DNA of 43,080 bases from Betaproteobacteria bacterium (lineage in GTDB: Bacteria > Pseudomonadota > Gammaproteobacteria > Burkholderiales > UBA6910), in assembly GCA_016183615.1 (NCBI GenBank), contig JACPEG010000010.1, positions 1 to 43,080 on the forward strand, given 5' to 3'. A program made the translations under genes and the position numbers. Positions within the stretch are counted from its first letter, which is position 1; the number at the start of each line of letters is the position of its first letter. This document shows, piece after piece, positions 42,938-43,080 of this stretch. A model generated the notes under the pieces. It was given only the letters and a program-made list of their open reading frames with translations. It had not been told where the DNA came from and did no database searches.

Positions 42938-43080
42938 TCAGAACAGCCCGACCACCTTGCCCTCGTCGGTGAGGTCGATCTTCTCGGCCGAGGGCACCCG
43001 GGGCAGGCCCGGCATGGTCATGATGTCGCCGCAGACCATGACGATGAATTCGGCCCCGGCGGCGAGCCGCACTTCGCGCA
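42938..43080 (-). CDS. fhs: Formate-tetrahydrofolate ligase, C-terminal end (partial)
   Basis: The reverse strand reads [13 protein letters not shown], then [20 protein letters not shown] and ends KVVGLF at TGA 42938-42940. REVR followed by DIMTMPGLP is the conserved C terminus of formate-THF ligase, which charges formate onto tetrahydrofolate with ATP. Only the last 46 codons are present; the gene continues past the window edge. Placement just upstream of pabBC fits a folate/C1 operon. Confidence 0.85.
   Translation of the reverse strand, partial: REVRLAAGAEFIVMVCGDIMTMPGLPRVPSAEKIDLTDEGKVVGLF

Overview
This is a GC-rich window from a member of the Pseudomonadota, most likely a beta- or gammaproteobacterium. 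The lineage is inferred from the gene content: large NAD-type glutamate dehydrogenase, PutA, a PabB-PabC fusion, Rcp1-like response regulators, many GGDEF/EAL proteins and RAYT-type REP palindromes. No marker gene fixes the genus. No rRNA, tRNA or CRISPR array was recognised.

Region 1 (1-12.2 kb) is a chemosensory and c-di-GMP operon. A soluble PAS-MCP signalling protein, with an in-frame TAA at 40-42 in its PAS domain, is followed by a CheA-REC hybrid, CheB, a REC-histidine kinase, a single-domain response regulator and two large REC-PAS-GAF proteins ending in GGDEF-EAL. The layout resembles the Wsp pathway, but the WspR position holds multisensor GGDEF-EAL proteins. One of them carries a LOV-type PAS with the flavin-adduct cysteine.

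Region 2 (12.2-25 kb) adds more c-di-GMP enzymes. Two are paired with periplasmic binding proteins: PstS-like plus HBM-HAMP-GAF-PAS-GGDEF-EAL, and an ABC_sub_bind-type protein plus HAMP-GGDEF-EAL. An HD-GYP phosphodiesterase and a dCACHE-GGDEF cyclase follow. Six c-di-GMP enzymes therefore lie between 6.5 and 25 kb, covering synthesis and both hydrolase classes.

Region 3 (25-29.5 kb) is housekeeping or envelope: MsrA, LemA, a GIDE-domain protein with an EF-hand, a polytopic membrane protein and YceI. REP arrays and a second palindrome family lie between these genes, and the 3' end of lemA is partly duplicated.

Region 4 (29.5-37.4 kb) holds divergent gdh (NAD-glutamate dehydrogenase) and putA. 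Together they would take proline through glutamate to 2-oxoglutarate.

Region 5 (37.4-41.05 kb) is a less GC-rich accessory island. It has its own sigma70-type promoter, a small ORF that looks like the fused ends of a helicase gene and a DNA methylase gene, a KAP P-loop NTPase, a zeta-toxin-like kinase and a small partner. It is bracketed by two diverged copies of the putA 3' end.

Region 6 (41.05 kb to the end, minus strand) holds pabBC and the 3' end of fhs, a folate/C1 operon.
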